64,000 nt of DNA. Origin: Ailanthus altissimus. Its lineage: Eukaryota > Streptophyta > Magnoliopsida > Sapindales > Simaroubaceae. The position numbers and the translations under genes are program-made. The notes under the pieces were generated by a model. The model did not search any database. It saw only the letters and a list, made by a program, of their open reading frames with translations, and was not told where the DNA came from. Location: positions 26,726,014 through 26,790,013 of the forward strand of contig OX327699.1 in the NCBI GenBank assembly GCA_946807835.1, given 5' to 3'. Position 1 is the stretch's first letter. Every line of letters begins with the position of its first letter. Below, piece after piece: positions 51,401-63,108 of the stretch.

Positions 51401-54400
51401 TTATTGGATATGGTCTGATCAATGAGAGCTTCACTGATCTCTCGGAATATTTATAAGGATATTCTCTCATATATTGAACAGATTCCATCAAAATTTGTTC
51501 CTTCCACTCTATATGGAATATGGGTTAGAAGAAAATCAAGTCTTAAATATGTTAAAATTTAGGGTTGTCCTGCTTGTATAAAGATTACGCAACATGATAA
51601 CTTGCACTTGGGGGATACAAGTATCGGTCATTGGGTATTCTAAGAATTCAATGGGATACCATTTCTATGAACTAGAGGAATAAATGTGTTCGTTTTTCAT
51701 TATGCCACTTTCCTAGATAAATAGTTTCTTATGCATCGTATAGTGAAGTCAATCAGGATGTGAATGAATTGACGATGGAACCTCAGACTCAATCGAGTGA
51801 AATACTTTTTACAGACTCTTCATATAAGTCGAAAAATATGTCAAAACCACTTGAAAAGGTATAGTTTGATACCTGAAAGTGTATTTAGTGTTTTCTTAGT
51901 TGAAGAAAATGATCCATTGACCTATAGAGAACGATGTTGGATATTGATTCGGAAAAATTATAAGAAGCCATGAAATTTAAAATTGACTCAATGCATCACA
52001 ATTAAGGTTGTGACTTGGTTGAGCTTCCCGAAGGAATAGTTCTCATCAGTTGTAAATGGATTTATAAGCGGAAGTGTAGGCTTGATGGGAAGATAGAGAC
52101 CTTCAAAGCCTTATTGGTGGTGAAAGGTTATACTCAACAATCTGTGATCGATTATGAGGAAACCTTTTTACTAGTAGCGATGATTAAGTTAATTTGAATT
52201 TTATTAGCAATTGCTGCATTTATAATTTTGAGATATGATAAATGGATGTAAAGACAGTGTTCCTAAATGGATATCTCGAGGAAGAGATATATATGGAACA
52301 ACCTGAAGGTTTTACATCCAGCTTAACCTCGGGTCTAGTGTGCAAATTGAAAAAGTTCATTTATGGACTTAAATAAGTCTTCTAAAACTGGAATCTTCGT
52401 TTTGATAAGATAAACAGAAGGTTTGGTTTTATAAAAAACGAAGAGGAATCATATGTATACGAAAGATTAGTGGGAGCATGATAGTCTTCTTGGTTCTCTA
52501 TGTGGATAACATACTGATCATTAAAATGATATTGATATGTTACAGTCAGTGAAAAGTTATATGAGTAAGAACTTCTCCATAAATAATGAGAGATTTTCTT
52601 CTTATATACTGAGTATAAAGCTTTATAAAGATAGAGTTAGGAAGCTGATAGGACTCTCTCAATCATCGTATATAGACAGTGTTTTAAAAATGTACAATTT
52701 CAGTAATTGTAAGAGAGTTAATGTACTTTTTAAGCATTGCGTTCATCTTTCGAGGAAGATGTGTCCTCAGAGGGAATATGAAATAGCTAGAATGTCTAAC
52801 ATCCCATATGCATTATCTGTAGAAAGCTTAATGTATGTCATGATGTATAAGAGATTTCACATCACTATGGCTGTAAGTGTTACGAGCCGGTATCAGTTTG
52901 ATCCAGGTGACAACCATTGGATGGCACTGAAACATATATTTAAATACCTTAAAGGTACAAAAGACAAGTTTCTCATATATAGAGAAAGTGACTTACCTGT
53001 AAGAGGATACACAGATTCAGACTTCTAGTTTGATCCAAATGATAGAAAGTTTACATCTGGGTATGTATTCATTCTTAACGGTGCTGCAGTGAGTTGGAAA
53101 ACCATCAAACGGGCATCAACAGTTGATTTTACCATAGAGGAAGAATATATTGTAGCATCAGAAGCAGCGAAAAAAGCAGTGTGGATACGCAAATTTGATG
53201 CCGAGCTCAGAATATTCCCAAGTTTGATGGATTATATCCATAAATTTAGGACAATAACGGGGCAATCGCTCAAGCCAAAGAGCCAATTGCACATCAGAAG
53301 TCTAAACACGTGAAGAAAAAATACCACATAGTTAGAGACATTTTGGTCAGGGAAGATGTTATAATTTGCAGCGTTGACTTTATAAATAATATAACGGACT
53401 CATTAATTAAGGTTTTAACTCCTAAGGCGTTTGAGAAACATGTAGAGTCAATGGATATTAAATATCATTACGAATAACACTAAAGCAAATGAGAGTTGTT
53501 AGAATTTATGTTTACGTGTCATCCCATTGTATATGAATATTTATGTTTAATATTTATACAATCATCATTTCATAAAATCATTAATATTATTAATTATTAA
53601 ATGGTAAAATGCTTGTTGCATTTCAAACATTGTATGATTTAAGAGAGTTTAGATCTGATTTAAGAGAGCTTGATTAGTGCTAAAAGTTAGCAAGGTTAAT
53701 ATTTATAAGTGTTAAGAGTTAACATGTTATAAGAGTTAGCGAAATCTAAGGAGTTAGAGTCTTGTCTGAAATGAGACAAATACCTGAGAATATATTAGTA
53801 ATGACATAGTTACAAAGAGTTGGTAATGGTGTTAGAAAATGTCGTTGTACGGTTTGTTCTCAAGCACTATATTCTTGATCTATCTTTATGATGGGGGACA
53901 GCAACACAACAGCCCATGTGGGTAGCCAATGTGATGAGAAACTTTCAAGGGCCTACAACTACATTTATTGATGTGGTTAACAGTTTGATAATTAATCTTA
54001 AAGTAAAATTCAGTATTGGTAATTTTCATTAATTGTATTGTAATAAATGCTGGTATCTAAATGCCTTAGTTGTTGGTAGTAGTTAGTAGTTAATAGTTGC
54101 AAGTTGTCATTAATTGTTGTAATAAATGCTAGAAATTTCAATAGGTCTCTATAAATACATGAGAGATTAGGGGGAAAGCATTCAAGCTTTATAATTTCAA
54201 AACTCAAGTATTAAAAAACTTTACTTTTGAATTGATATTCTATCATTTTCATTTTGCGTTTTTGTTGAACGATATCAACAACTTTCGTCTTCATGAATGA
54301 AATCACGACCCATCAGCGCTTGTCCTGCGTTACTTTACCAATACAGGACTATCGGTGAACCTTTTTATCTAAATTAGTGTATGTTTATATCTGGATGGTT

Positions 54401-56557
54401 TGGATGGTTAGTTTTAGTAGATCATGAGTTTAGTGGAAGGTCATATAGGCATGTGGGTAAGGACTGAATACTGAGCAGACTCACGAAGACCTCCAATAGA
54501 CATTTTATGAAGCTGTCAATAACAGGTCTTCTCGAGTGGAGTAGTATTCATGGTTCTTTAACTTGAGCGCCACGGTGGGTTTGTGAGTGATCCAATATAT
54601 TTTGATTCTACTTATGTTAGAGACCTTTTATGGTCTAACCGTTGGGTGTTACTAGATATAATTCAATGCTCGTGGAGTCTGATGTGCATAAATATGAGAT
54701 CCGTCAGCTCACATGGGTGAGTTGTATATCTTTATGCTCTAAGATTGTATTTTAGAAAATCTTATAGCCATATGTAGTAAACTCGAAAAAGAGTTTTCCG
54801 TGAAATAAATAATATTGTAAAAGTGTTTGCGAATATCGTTTATTGAAATATGAATCTAGAGATAAGTTAACGGATTTGTAAATAGAGATTTGACGGTGAT
54901 GATTTATATCTTTGCTCTTCTAAGATATAGGAGATGGAAAGATTATATGTATATGTGATAACCTCATCTTGCATGGTTTGACATGCCGCTTTGTAATATT
55001 CGTAACGTGTGTGTGGAGCATCGTTCATAGACGTATGGAGGAGTTTCATATGACAAATTGGGCATGGACTTAGGGAGTCTCACAATATGAAGTGTACTCG
55101 TTGTGCTCTGGAGCAGCAGACTGGATTGAACAGTTCGATCTAAAAAATTCTAGCAAACCAAATATTTGTTTCAAGATCTCTTGGAATACGCATTTGTCAT
55201 AATATAAGTGTTAAGTACATCAATTAATTAATTAATAAAAGTTGTTAACCAACGAGATGATAATAAGTGACACATTTTGAGCCATTCATTGTTTGACTTG
55301 AAAATTGATTAAAATAACCTTACTTATAAGACAAGTAGAATCAATTATTTATTCAAAATTGTTTTGAATAAATATTATTATTATTATTATTATTATAATT
55401 AAGTCAAAAGGGAAACACATGGGAATGGCTATGGAATAGGGATGGGCCATTTGGATTTTGAATGGAAATGCTTATAAGTGAAAGTGTTTTCTTTTGACAA
55501 AAGAAGAAGCATTTTGGCTTGGCAAAAATCAATGGGAAAAAGAGAGAAAAGAGTGTGTTTGTTTTTGGTTTTCAAGAGTTGGCTATTAAATAGTCTTTCT
55601 TTTTCTCCTTCCAAGTGAGGTCAACCATTTGAGTAAGAGAGATTGTTTTGTTTTGTACAAGAGTTGCGCAAACAAAAATCAATTTTACTTGTTTGAAACA
55701 TATTCAAAGTTTAAATTAGGTTAAAAGTGTTTAACCAAGATTAGTGTTTAAGAGCTAAATACTATTACTGAAAAATTAGAGCTGTTATTTTACAGATTCA
55801 TGCCAACCCAAGTTGGATCTTAGAATTGTCAAGGAGGTGCTTCAAGGTGGACTTCGGTTTTGAACAAATTTCAAAGACTTCGAAGGTGATTTTCAATCTC
55901 ATTAGTGTAATAAAACTTAATTTAAGTGTGTGTTTATTGTATTAAGAAATTAGATTTTTAGTTCCGTGTGCTATATGTATGTTTGACGTGCATAATACTA
56001 ATGTTGTTGTGCATGCACTCCATAGAAACAACACACTTTCACTTTTGTCAACTCATAATATGGCATTCAAACACACTATTGTCAGAAAAACTTGTGTCTG
56101 TAACTAAATTCCCTTTACAATCATGAGGAGTTGAACTCATATATCTTGAATCTGCTACTAATGGGAAGCTCAATAACTTGTTTCTTTATGATTTCTATTT
56201 TATGATCTTTTGTTACGTATAGAAAACAAACAGGGCATCAAACCTACTTACATGCATTAACATTTCAGCAGTTGGTTAAAACATCTCTGTTTATGCTTAA
56301 ATCCTTTTGTTGGTTATTCATCATAAGCATTTTAATTTTATTTAATCATTTGTCTGGTTCAGTTGGAATGCATTGCGTCTGGTTATTCCTGGTATGCTTC
56401 AAGAGATGAAGCATCTACTCTGACAATTGACGGACCAAGTTCTGCAGCAAAAAGTGTAGGGACTGCACCATTGGCCACTACTAAGTTCGATTGTGTTGAG
56501 AAGTCAGTCAATGATGTCCTTAAGAAATCATGCGAAGCGTACATTCCCGTCTTATAG
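42484..56557 (+). CDS. AIPP3: BAH and TFIIS-M domain protein, AIPP3/BDT1-like, with a TE-filled last intron
   Basis: Exons 42484-42873, 43131-43193, 43889-44650, 44810-44944, 45317-45400, 45697-45756, 45876(or 45861)-45947 and 56363-56557; about 586-591 residues. Arabidopsis AIPP3 reads H3K27me3 and, with PHD proteins and the phosphatase CPL2, represses transcription; it was found with ASI1. Residues 1-115 are an acidic/basic disordered tail. The BAH domain (about 115-240) has Tyr146, Trp167 and Tyr169 spaced like the trimethyl-lysine cage of AIPP3. A TFIIS central-type domain begins at LRKSFIWPDTAVPTVTALEK, followed by a zinc-ribbon-like end (CSRC...). All phases are zero. Oddities: the exon-7 acceptor seems displaced by 15 nt, the final zinc pair reads CIAS instead of CxxC, and a TAG ends the frame before a relic coding tail. 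The last intron is 10,415 nt, 9.8 kb of it copia. The gene may still work through its BAH part. Confidence 0.88.
46260..48323 (+). repeat. 5' LTR of the copia element
   Basis: Starts TGTTGAGATTTG and ends ...ACACACTTTCA immediately before the primer-binding region. It contains the AAGAGTTATAA repeat units shared with the solo LTR at 28 kb and an (ATT)n run near 47635-47660. About 2.06 kb is long for a copia LTR. Confidence 0.88.
48244..48653 (+). repeat. 205-bp tandem duplication spanning LTR end and primer-binding site
   Basis: Copies 48244-48448 and 48449-48653 are nearly identical. Each holds the last ~80 bases of the LTR, the primer-binding site and the start of the leader. The upstream site is mutated (TGATATCAGAGC, 48326-48337); the downstream one keeps TGGTATCAGAGC (48531-48542). 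Confidence 0.93.
49073..49360 (+). repeat. Four-fold GCTAAAGTGTGAGG motif in the copia leader
   Basis: The phrase AAGAYYGCTAAAGTRTGAGG recurs at 49161, 49238 and 49340, with a more diverged copy (ATTGCTAAGGTACGAGGG) at 49073. Spacing is about 75-100 bp. The block lies between the primer-binding site and gag. Confidence 0.85.
49574..50400 (+). pseudogene. Copia gag remnant
   Basis: Open from the ATG at 49574 through a gag N-terminal region (LRGADNYANWLMNLRIVLDS), then broken by stops at about 49833 and 50066. It continues to a Lys-rich segment and a zinc knuckle with CFYCSEDGH intact. The next codon is TGA, where Trp would be expected, and the last Cys of the C-x2-C-x4-H-x4-C knuckle is replaced by Tyr. 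Structural protein of the retrotransposon particle; inactive. Confidence 0.85.
50470..53350 (+). pseudogene. Copia pol remnant: protease, integrase, reverse transcriptase, RNase H
   Basis: Relics follow in Ty1/copia order. A protease-like CPSHICN patch is near 50500 and an integrase region with many stops spans about 50880-51700. Reverse transcriptase segments are SCKWIYKRK at about 52045, KGYTQQ at about 52120 and MDVKTVFLNGYLEEEIYMEQ at about 52243. RNase H and end-domain segments are GLSQSSYIDSVLKMYN at 52657, HIFKYLKGT at 52930 and EEYIVASEAAKKAVWIRKF at 53140. Repeated stops and frameshifts make it inactive. Confidence 0.9.
53497..56041 (+). repeat. 3' LTR of the copia element, with a ~450-bp extra insert
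   Basis: Starts TGTTAGAATTTATG, ends ACACACTTTCA, and is collinear with the 5' LTR except for about 450 bp at 53898-54352 absent from it. That insert has a TATAAATACA motif near 54153 and an internal repeat of ATTAATTGT.GTAATAAATGCT; its borders are not clean and its type is unclear. An (ATT)n run at 55372-55396 matches the one in the 5' LTR. Confidence 0.85.
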
Positions 56558-56628
56558 GCCCAGAGATCATTAGCAAGATGAAGAATGAGGATAATTCTGA
56601 ATCTACAAATACAAAGAAACCCGAGTAG
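56558..56628 (+). pseudogene. Relic C-terminal coding tail downstream of the AIPP3-like stop
   Basis: After the TAG at 56555, sequence equivalent to a further ~22-25 residues is still readable. It continues in the original frame (AQRSLA) and, after a one-base frame change at about 56577, as a hydrophilic MKNEDNSESTNTKKPE stretch ending in TAG at 56626. This looks like the ancestral end of the protein, lost by one nonsense change (GAG to TAG would be one base) plus an indel. The ancestral state is inference. Confidence 0.5.
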
Positions 56629-56629
56629 G

Positions 56630-58140
56630 ATGTATATATATATAGGCCTTATACTACAACTTTTGGGTCTGTCTTCTTGTTTTAGTTTAGTTGTGTATTG
56701 GGAATTAGCTGCCTCTGTACAGTGTTAACTTTTAGGAGCTTTGTTTTGCTTAGCGTAGGTTTGTGAATTTTGTCGCCTTAGGTTTTGTGAAGCTAGGATG
56801 GATTCTTTTTCACTATGCATACGTGAATACTGACCCTTTAACATACAGTTATCTTGTTTTCTTCTCCCGGATACGAAACAATTTTTCAGTAGCGAGTTCG
56901 GACGAAAACAAGTTTCAGACACAGTACATTTTCAAATAATTGGATGCCATGGAACTGCTGGCGATATGCGATTGGATTGGATCATTCATCAGTCTTAAGG
57001 TTGATCATCTTATTTAATCTTATCCCGTAATGTTATGTGACGATAATTATAAAATAATCTGTTGAGCAATAGAAAGAGATTTTTCACGTAATGAATGGTT
57101 ATAAATCTTGATCTTTGCACATGAAAGTATTCACCACTGTACCGTCATGTTAGTTTCATTTGGTTTTTTGCGCTTGATAATAGAAGAATGTATGGTATGT
57201 TTTCTTATGCATTATATATATATATATATAGTGACCACAGATTGATTAATATTATAGGAAAGAAAAGCGCCTAGAACTTGCGACAATAAAAAGGTCCATG
57301 AATAAGATAGAGGTGCCGTAAATTTGAGATTTAAAGTATTAAGAGTGCTCGGAGACTCCATGGGTTAGATGTCAGTTCTGGTCTGCTGCCTCCCGCCTGA
57401 ATCAATCACATGACGCACCTTTTTAATCAACATTTCTCTCCTCAGCCGTAGGCAACGCTACCGACATCAATTTTACATTACTACCCTTCTTGACTTCACT
57501 CCCTCCTAAATCCCTTAATCGAGGTAAAAGTAACAATCAAAAGTAAATACCCATTTAAATTAGCTTCAATGATCCAATTTTTAAATACAATTTAATGTAA
57601 GCTGCCTGTTGGGCAACTTTGCTTATTATAGAAAAAAAGGTAGAGGAATCTTATTTAACATCACTACAAGAGAGAGACCCACACGGCCACGCGTGTCTAT
57701 GACCTAGAAGATCTAGGGAGTTTATAGTCAATTCATAAGCGCGGGAGCTGCAATTTACTAACATTAATGATCTTTGTGTTTAATTGTTTTTTAATTTAAT
57801 TATTGGGAACAGTTAAAATTAATTGTAAAGATTGCATTGCAGTCCGGTATTCCCAACACCCATAAGATAAATAACAAAATTGGCAGTGATTTTGACACTC
57901 CCCCTTTTTCGGTCAAAAGCGCCTTCAACTCAAATTCATTGACTGTAATACCCTATATAGAAGATGTAAAGTTGGTAATTTCTAAGGGTTGCATTGTCTT
58001 TACATATCTCAATTAGCTGCTCATATCAATAAACATATAAAAGTGCAACAAAAATGAAAAAACACACGCAGTCACGCACACACGTCGCAGTAGCAGCATG
58101 TGATGACTTGAAGAAAAATGGCTTCTTTTTTTTTTATACT
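56630..58140. other. Intergenic region between the AIPP3-like and DUF3527 genes
   Basis: Includes the AIPP3-like 3' UTR at its start and a (TA)n run at about 57216-57231. No supported gene; the right-hand part is promoter sequence of the next gene. Confidence 0.4.
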
Positions 58141-58199
58141 AGACATGAACAGGGACTCGGCAGTTCTCTGTCTCCCTGTGTAACTCACTCTTTCTTCAT

Positions 58200-59577
58200 G
58201 TTCATGTAATAGAAAGAGAGAGACAAAGAGCGCTGTTTGTTTCACTTAAACAGTCGTTCTCTTTGCTCAGGCCTGCATTCTCTCTATCATTTTCTTTTTC
58301 TTTTTCTCTTTCAATTTCTCTCTCTAAAGCCTCAACTTTTTGTGCTTATTAAGCTTCACTTTCCATTGGTCCAACAACAAAAACAACTACAAATCTTATC
58401 TAATTTGTTGTTTTATGCTTTTACATTGTACTTGTGTTGATTCGTTAGGACTCTTTGGGTCTTGGCTGACCATGCTGTAACAGTAACATGGGTCTTTTGT
58501 TCTTTTCTCTCATAGAGAGATAGAAAGATTCATGGCCCATCGAGACTTTAAAGCTTAAGAGATTAAAGGGTATGATTAAATCTACTTACTGTTTGTTGGG
58601 TTTTTTTATGCACTCACTTCTTTGAGATCTAGTGGGGTAAAGACTATTTTTATCTAAGCATTTTTTTTTGGCTTTCTTCTCCTATTTTTTGTTTGGCTTA
58701 GAATGCAAGTGAAACTAAAGTTTTCTTCTTTTTTTTTTTAATACATTATTTTCTGTAGCTTTATTTCCGCCACTTTACTTATTTTAGGTGTTTTAAAGAA
58801 ATCATAGGATTCTTTGTTTGTTCAAGTGTTTCATGTTTTTCATGAGATCACACTTATCTTGAAGTTTCTGCGATCTTAAAGCTTGGAATAAAATTGATGG
58901 GGGGCATGATTTGTCAAAGAATGTTTTTTTTGTAAAGTTAAGGTCACTGAACTAGAGGTTTATTAGAGGATTAGAATTCGTTTGGCTTAGAATTTTGTAT
59001 TTTTATCATCTATTTTGTGCGTATTATCTGTGTCTATTTGAAAGCTGTATGTGAGCTTCAGTTTTGTGAATAAGAATGTCCTGGCAATTTGGCTTGACAT
59101 TTTCTTACCTAGCACTTGCATTCCAAGATCTGATTTGTCGAAAGTCTTAACTTCACTCAAGAGTTAGAAGAAGATATTTTCTGGTGATTCGTGGCTTATG
59201 TAAATGAAGTCTGGAATTTGGTAACAAGGGCATGTAATTTTTACTAAGCAGGTCTTTTTGTTAATTGTGGGTTGTGGAAAGTTATGGTTGGCTTAAAATA
59301 TTAGGTAATTAATCAAGTTTGTGTTGTGCCTCATTCTGTATTCTCCCTGCCTATGTAGTTGATAGCAATTAAGAATTTTAAGACAAATCTGTGGCTGTAA
59401 CCTTCTGTTTGAGCATTACTAATTAATGAACCATCATATTTATTGTGTGTTTGATAATATGTTTTTGGAAATTTGGAGGTTTGATTTTTGCTTTGGTGTA
59501 ATAAGATTAATGGGTGCTGAATTCCATTTTAATATCTACTTCATTTTCTTATTCAATGCAGAACTGTGGATCTAGCA
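58200..59577 (+). promoter_or_regulatory. Long 5' leader of the DUF3527 gene with an intron and three uORFs
   Basis: A pyrimidine-rich first exon (about 58200-58569) ends at donor AAGG|GTATGA. A 991-nt intron (58570-59560) ends in AATGCAG, and 17 nt of leader precede the ATG. The first exon has three short upstream frames: 58415-58480 (21 residues), 58488-58523 (11 residues) and 58532-58558 (8 residues). Confidence 0.55.
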
Positions 59578-62244
59578 ATGGGACTAGAATTGGAGTCAGA
59601 TGTCAACAAAAACAGTACAATGGGTCTGAGTCCTAACACTGTTCTTCCACCTCCTTGGCATCATTCAAGCATTGAGAAGAGAAATATGAAAGGAAGATAT
59701 GCACGTAAAGATGAGCTACTGAGGGTAAAGGAGGGCTTTACAGAGATTACTTTCCGTCGTTATCACAGTTCATCTTGTAAAACCGGATCTGTTGGATTGG
59801 CAAGTAACGTTGAGCTGAAGCGAGGTTCAATATATCAGAGCTCTAACAAGGTAAGAAAGATGAAGAAAATGGGAGCTATTGAGGGAAGGAAAAAAATTGA
59901 ATTGTCTCGTAGTAGTGACACTTCCTTCCCCTTCAGATTTGTTGACTCTTTGTGTAGTTCAGATGAGGAAAGCTCACAGACAAGAACCTCAGTGGTGTCT
60001 GTAAACTCAAGCGCAAACACATCATCTCTTTGCCGACCTTTTTTAGAATTGTGCCCATCAGATGACTTCATTGAATTCGGTCTAATTTCAGATGGGAGAG
60101 TAAAACAATCTGCTGAAACTCCGAGGAGAGATACAGTTGAGGATCTGAATTTCAGATGTGATGAGGTTGTCGGTCCTGTAAATGATGGTAACAACCTTCT
60201 TGAAAGAGATACAGTTTTGACATTTCAGAAGTCGCATTCCGCTAAAGTGGAGATTACCTATTCACCATCTCTATCAGAAAGTGATCAGTCCTCCAGAGCC
60301 AGCTCTAAGGCTCGTTTTGGCCCTATCAGAAAGATGTTTGATCCATTCATGAAGTCCAAGTCTTTGCGAAGTCCTATGGGTCATGCAGTGCCATTTAATG
60401 AAGTCAGAACAACAGGGATTGAAAACGTGAGAAGGGAAAGGGCATTTAGGAAATCCTTGTTGCATGACTTTTCTCATACACCTCAGAATTCAGAATTCAA
60501 TTCTCAGTTTATCAAGAAAGATCACCATTGTTCACCTGTGGCAAATTCACCAGTTCACCTACACGGCCTTCTCAAGTTGGAACATAAGCAGGGGTTACCC
60601 TTTTTTGAGTTCTCTTTAAATTATCCAGAAGATATTATTCTGGCTAAAACATGGAAAGCAGATAATGCTTTTAATTGGGTATATACCTTTCATTCTGTTG
60701 ATGGTAGAAAAAAGAGCAATGTCAGTGGGCGGGGATTGAATGATAGCAACAAAGAGTGTTCAATGGTGGGACAAATGCAGGTTTCCTGTTATTTATGCTC
60801 AGAACTAAAAGATGGTGGGGTGTCTGATGACTCTATGGTAACAGAGTTTGTGTTGTATGACACATCACATGCAAGTCAAAGTGTCACTGCCCAGGAATCC
60901 TGTAAGTGCTTCGCTGATGCTACCCCTCCAAAGGGTTGTAATCCAGGCTTTGCGGGAAGTAATGAATTGGGTAATGGGTCTGATTCAGAGAAGTTCAAAA
61001 ATGAAGCAAAATGTGCTTCTAATAAATCAAACTCACTCCCTTGGGCATCCAGCGATTTGCGTCCAAACTTTGAAGTAGCGGCCATTGTTATTCAAGTGCC
61101 ATTTGAGAAAAGAGAAAGCTTGAAATACAAGAGAGGGCAGAAGATTAGTGAGAAAATGCATTCAAATCTACTCAACTTCTCTATGGTTGAGCAGAGGCGA
61201 AAGCACCATCCTGAAAGCCAAAGTTCAGAACAGGTGAAGGTGGTAATTCCAACTGGTAATCATGGTTTACCAAGTGCTGAATGCCGGGGCCCTTCTTCAT
61301 TACTGGATCGATGGAGGTTGGGTGGAGGTTGTGACTGTGGTGGCTGGGACATGGCCTGCCCCCTTACTGTTTTTAGCAATCCCAATATCCAGGGTGCCGA
61401 ATATAAGCCACTCCTGGACAATCAGCAGCCTTTGGAACTCTTTGTTCAGGTAATCTTTTGCTTTGATCCCTCTGCAGCTTAGATAACTGAAAATTAAAAT
61501 TGTTAGAAGTTCATGTTGTTTATTTTAAAGAAGCAAAAGATTTCTCCATTGAAGGATTCCAACCAAGAAGGCTTGAAGCAAAGAAGGCCCTTGAAATGTT
61601 TGGGTGTAAACAGTAGTTTGTTTCAGTGCATGTATATTACAAGCAAAAATTATACTAACAGAACTTGTGAATTTCCTTGCAAATTAGTTCATCCCATTCT
61701 ACCCCTCTAGTATTTATTTTCAACCAGTTTACTTTTTTGATAGGTCTGATTTATTTCTTATATGGTCAGCAATCATCATATTGAAAATGCCCTTCTTAGA
61801 ATAGTCTTGAGTAACTGTAAATGGATTTTGGTATCAGTCTACTTATTGGAAGTGTGGTTTTATGTGGATACAATCAGTCTGTCACGAGTTCTTGCTTGAT
61901 TTTGACTTTATACACAGGGAGCCAAAGAGAACACACCATCTTTATCCATGATATTTCTTGAAGAGGGACAATATGCAGTTGATTTCCATGCTCAGTTATC
62001 CACTTTACAAGCATTTTCTATTTGTGTTGCAATATTGCATGGTACAGAAGCCTCCATTGCTGCTGGGCAGGACAGAAGCATACAGTTGCCACATTGCAAT
62101 TCGCTGAAACTGCTCATCGAGGATGAAGTGAAATTCTTGATTGAAGCAGTCACAGAGGAGAAGAAGAAATGCAAAAAAAAGATTGATGACACTCCACAAT
62201 CTTATGTGATTAATCCGCCTTTTTCTCCGATAGCAAGAGTATAG
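59578..62244 (+). CDS. DUF3527-family protein of unknown function
   Basis: Two coding exons, 59578-61449 and 61918-62244, give 732 residues; both splice sites are canonical and phase 0. The first ATG after the leader acceptor is at 59578 (MGLELESDVNKN); the frame extends four codons upstream only to a GTG. The N-terminal two thirds are hydrophilic, Ser-rich and low in structure, with basic patches (KVRKMKKMGAIEGRKK). The conserved part is C-terminal: GPIRKMFDPFMKSKS at about 245, LLKLEHKQGLPFFEFSL at about 340, then GGCDCGGWDMACPLTVF, YKPLLDNQQPLELFVQ, GAKENTPSLSM, EEGQYAVDFHAQLSTLQAFS and the terminal INPPFSPIARV typical of this plant family. No transmembrane segment or known catalytic motif. 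Molecular role unknown. Confidence 0.88.
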
Positions 62245-63108
62245 AGTCAATAGCTCCAGCAGGTTTAATTAGTAAAGGTTAATATGGTTTCTCCAATAGA
62301 AACTCAAAATGGATTTTCTCACGACGAGGACCAGAAGAAAATGGAGAAAAGAAGGCATTAGCAATAGTAGCCACAGAAGAATGTCGGTTCCTGCCATTGC
62401 CATGAAGGATAAATAAATTGTTGGCATCAATTTATTTATCCTTGAACACTGAAGGGCCTCCTTGAACACTTCCCAGATGGGGTTTGGCAATCTAAATATC
62501 CAGTTCATGCCGAAAGCTGAGGTTTCTACACTCCCAGAACGAAATTCTTTGATGTACAATCACATTCGCCTATCTGCATTATAGTTAGAATTAAAACAGA
62601 AACACAAATACTGTCCATATTGTTACTCTGATAGGAAGGGAAGGGAAATTCATTTTTTTTTTAACATAGCAGTTATTTTTCTTAGACAATTTGTATTGTA
62701 TCGAGGAGATGGTGGTAAAGGGTAGTAAAGCTCCTAGAAAAATGGTGCTTGAAAGCTCTCATAGCTGTTTTTGGAGCCTAAGAAGTTCAAACTATGTTAG
62801 CAAGAAGTTTCTTCTGCCATGAAATAAATGAATAGAGGTACCGCTACTTTATTTATTCTCTGTCCTTGTGTTGTGTTCCACTACCACTAGTTTGGTTCAT
62901 TATTGGCAGTGCTTTTAAGCTTTATTGGCCACTTGAATCACATTTGTATACTACAACATCAGACTCTTTTCAGATTTTACTGACCTTTTCAATAGTGTGC
63001 TTTGTCCCTGGAGATCAAAACAACTAATCCAAATTAAGCATGTATAATGAGTGCTCCTTGGTTCAACTTTAGTTGGACACGTCAAATCTTTGAGGCAAAA
63101 TGAGAAAA
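62245..63108. other. 3' flank of the DUF3527 gene
   Basis: 3' UTR followed by intergenic DNA. A minus-strand frame at 62269-62559 is not supported as a gene. Confidence 0.4.

Larger units (their letters stand above)
46260..56041 (+). mobile_element. Full-length but dead Ty1/copia retrotransposon in the last AIPP3 intron
   Basis: Two LTRs (46260-48323 and 53497-56041) bound a 5.2 kb internal region with a primer-binding site matching initiator tRNA-Met (TGGTATCAGAGC), gag and pol relics in copia order, and a purine-rich stretch at 53482-53495 before the 3' LTR. It lies in the same orientation as the host gene. The two LTRs differ at very roughly one base in five by eye, so the insertion is old. 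The flanking bases (ATTTC and CTTTT) do not match as a clean 5-bp target duplication. Without the element the host intron would be about 630 nt. Confidence 0.93.
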
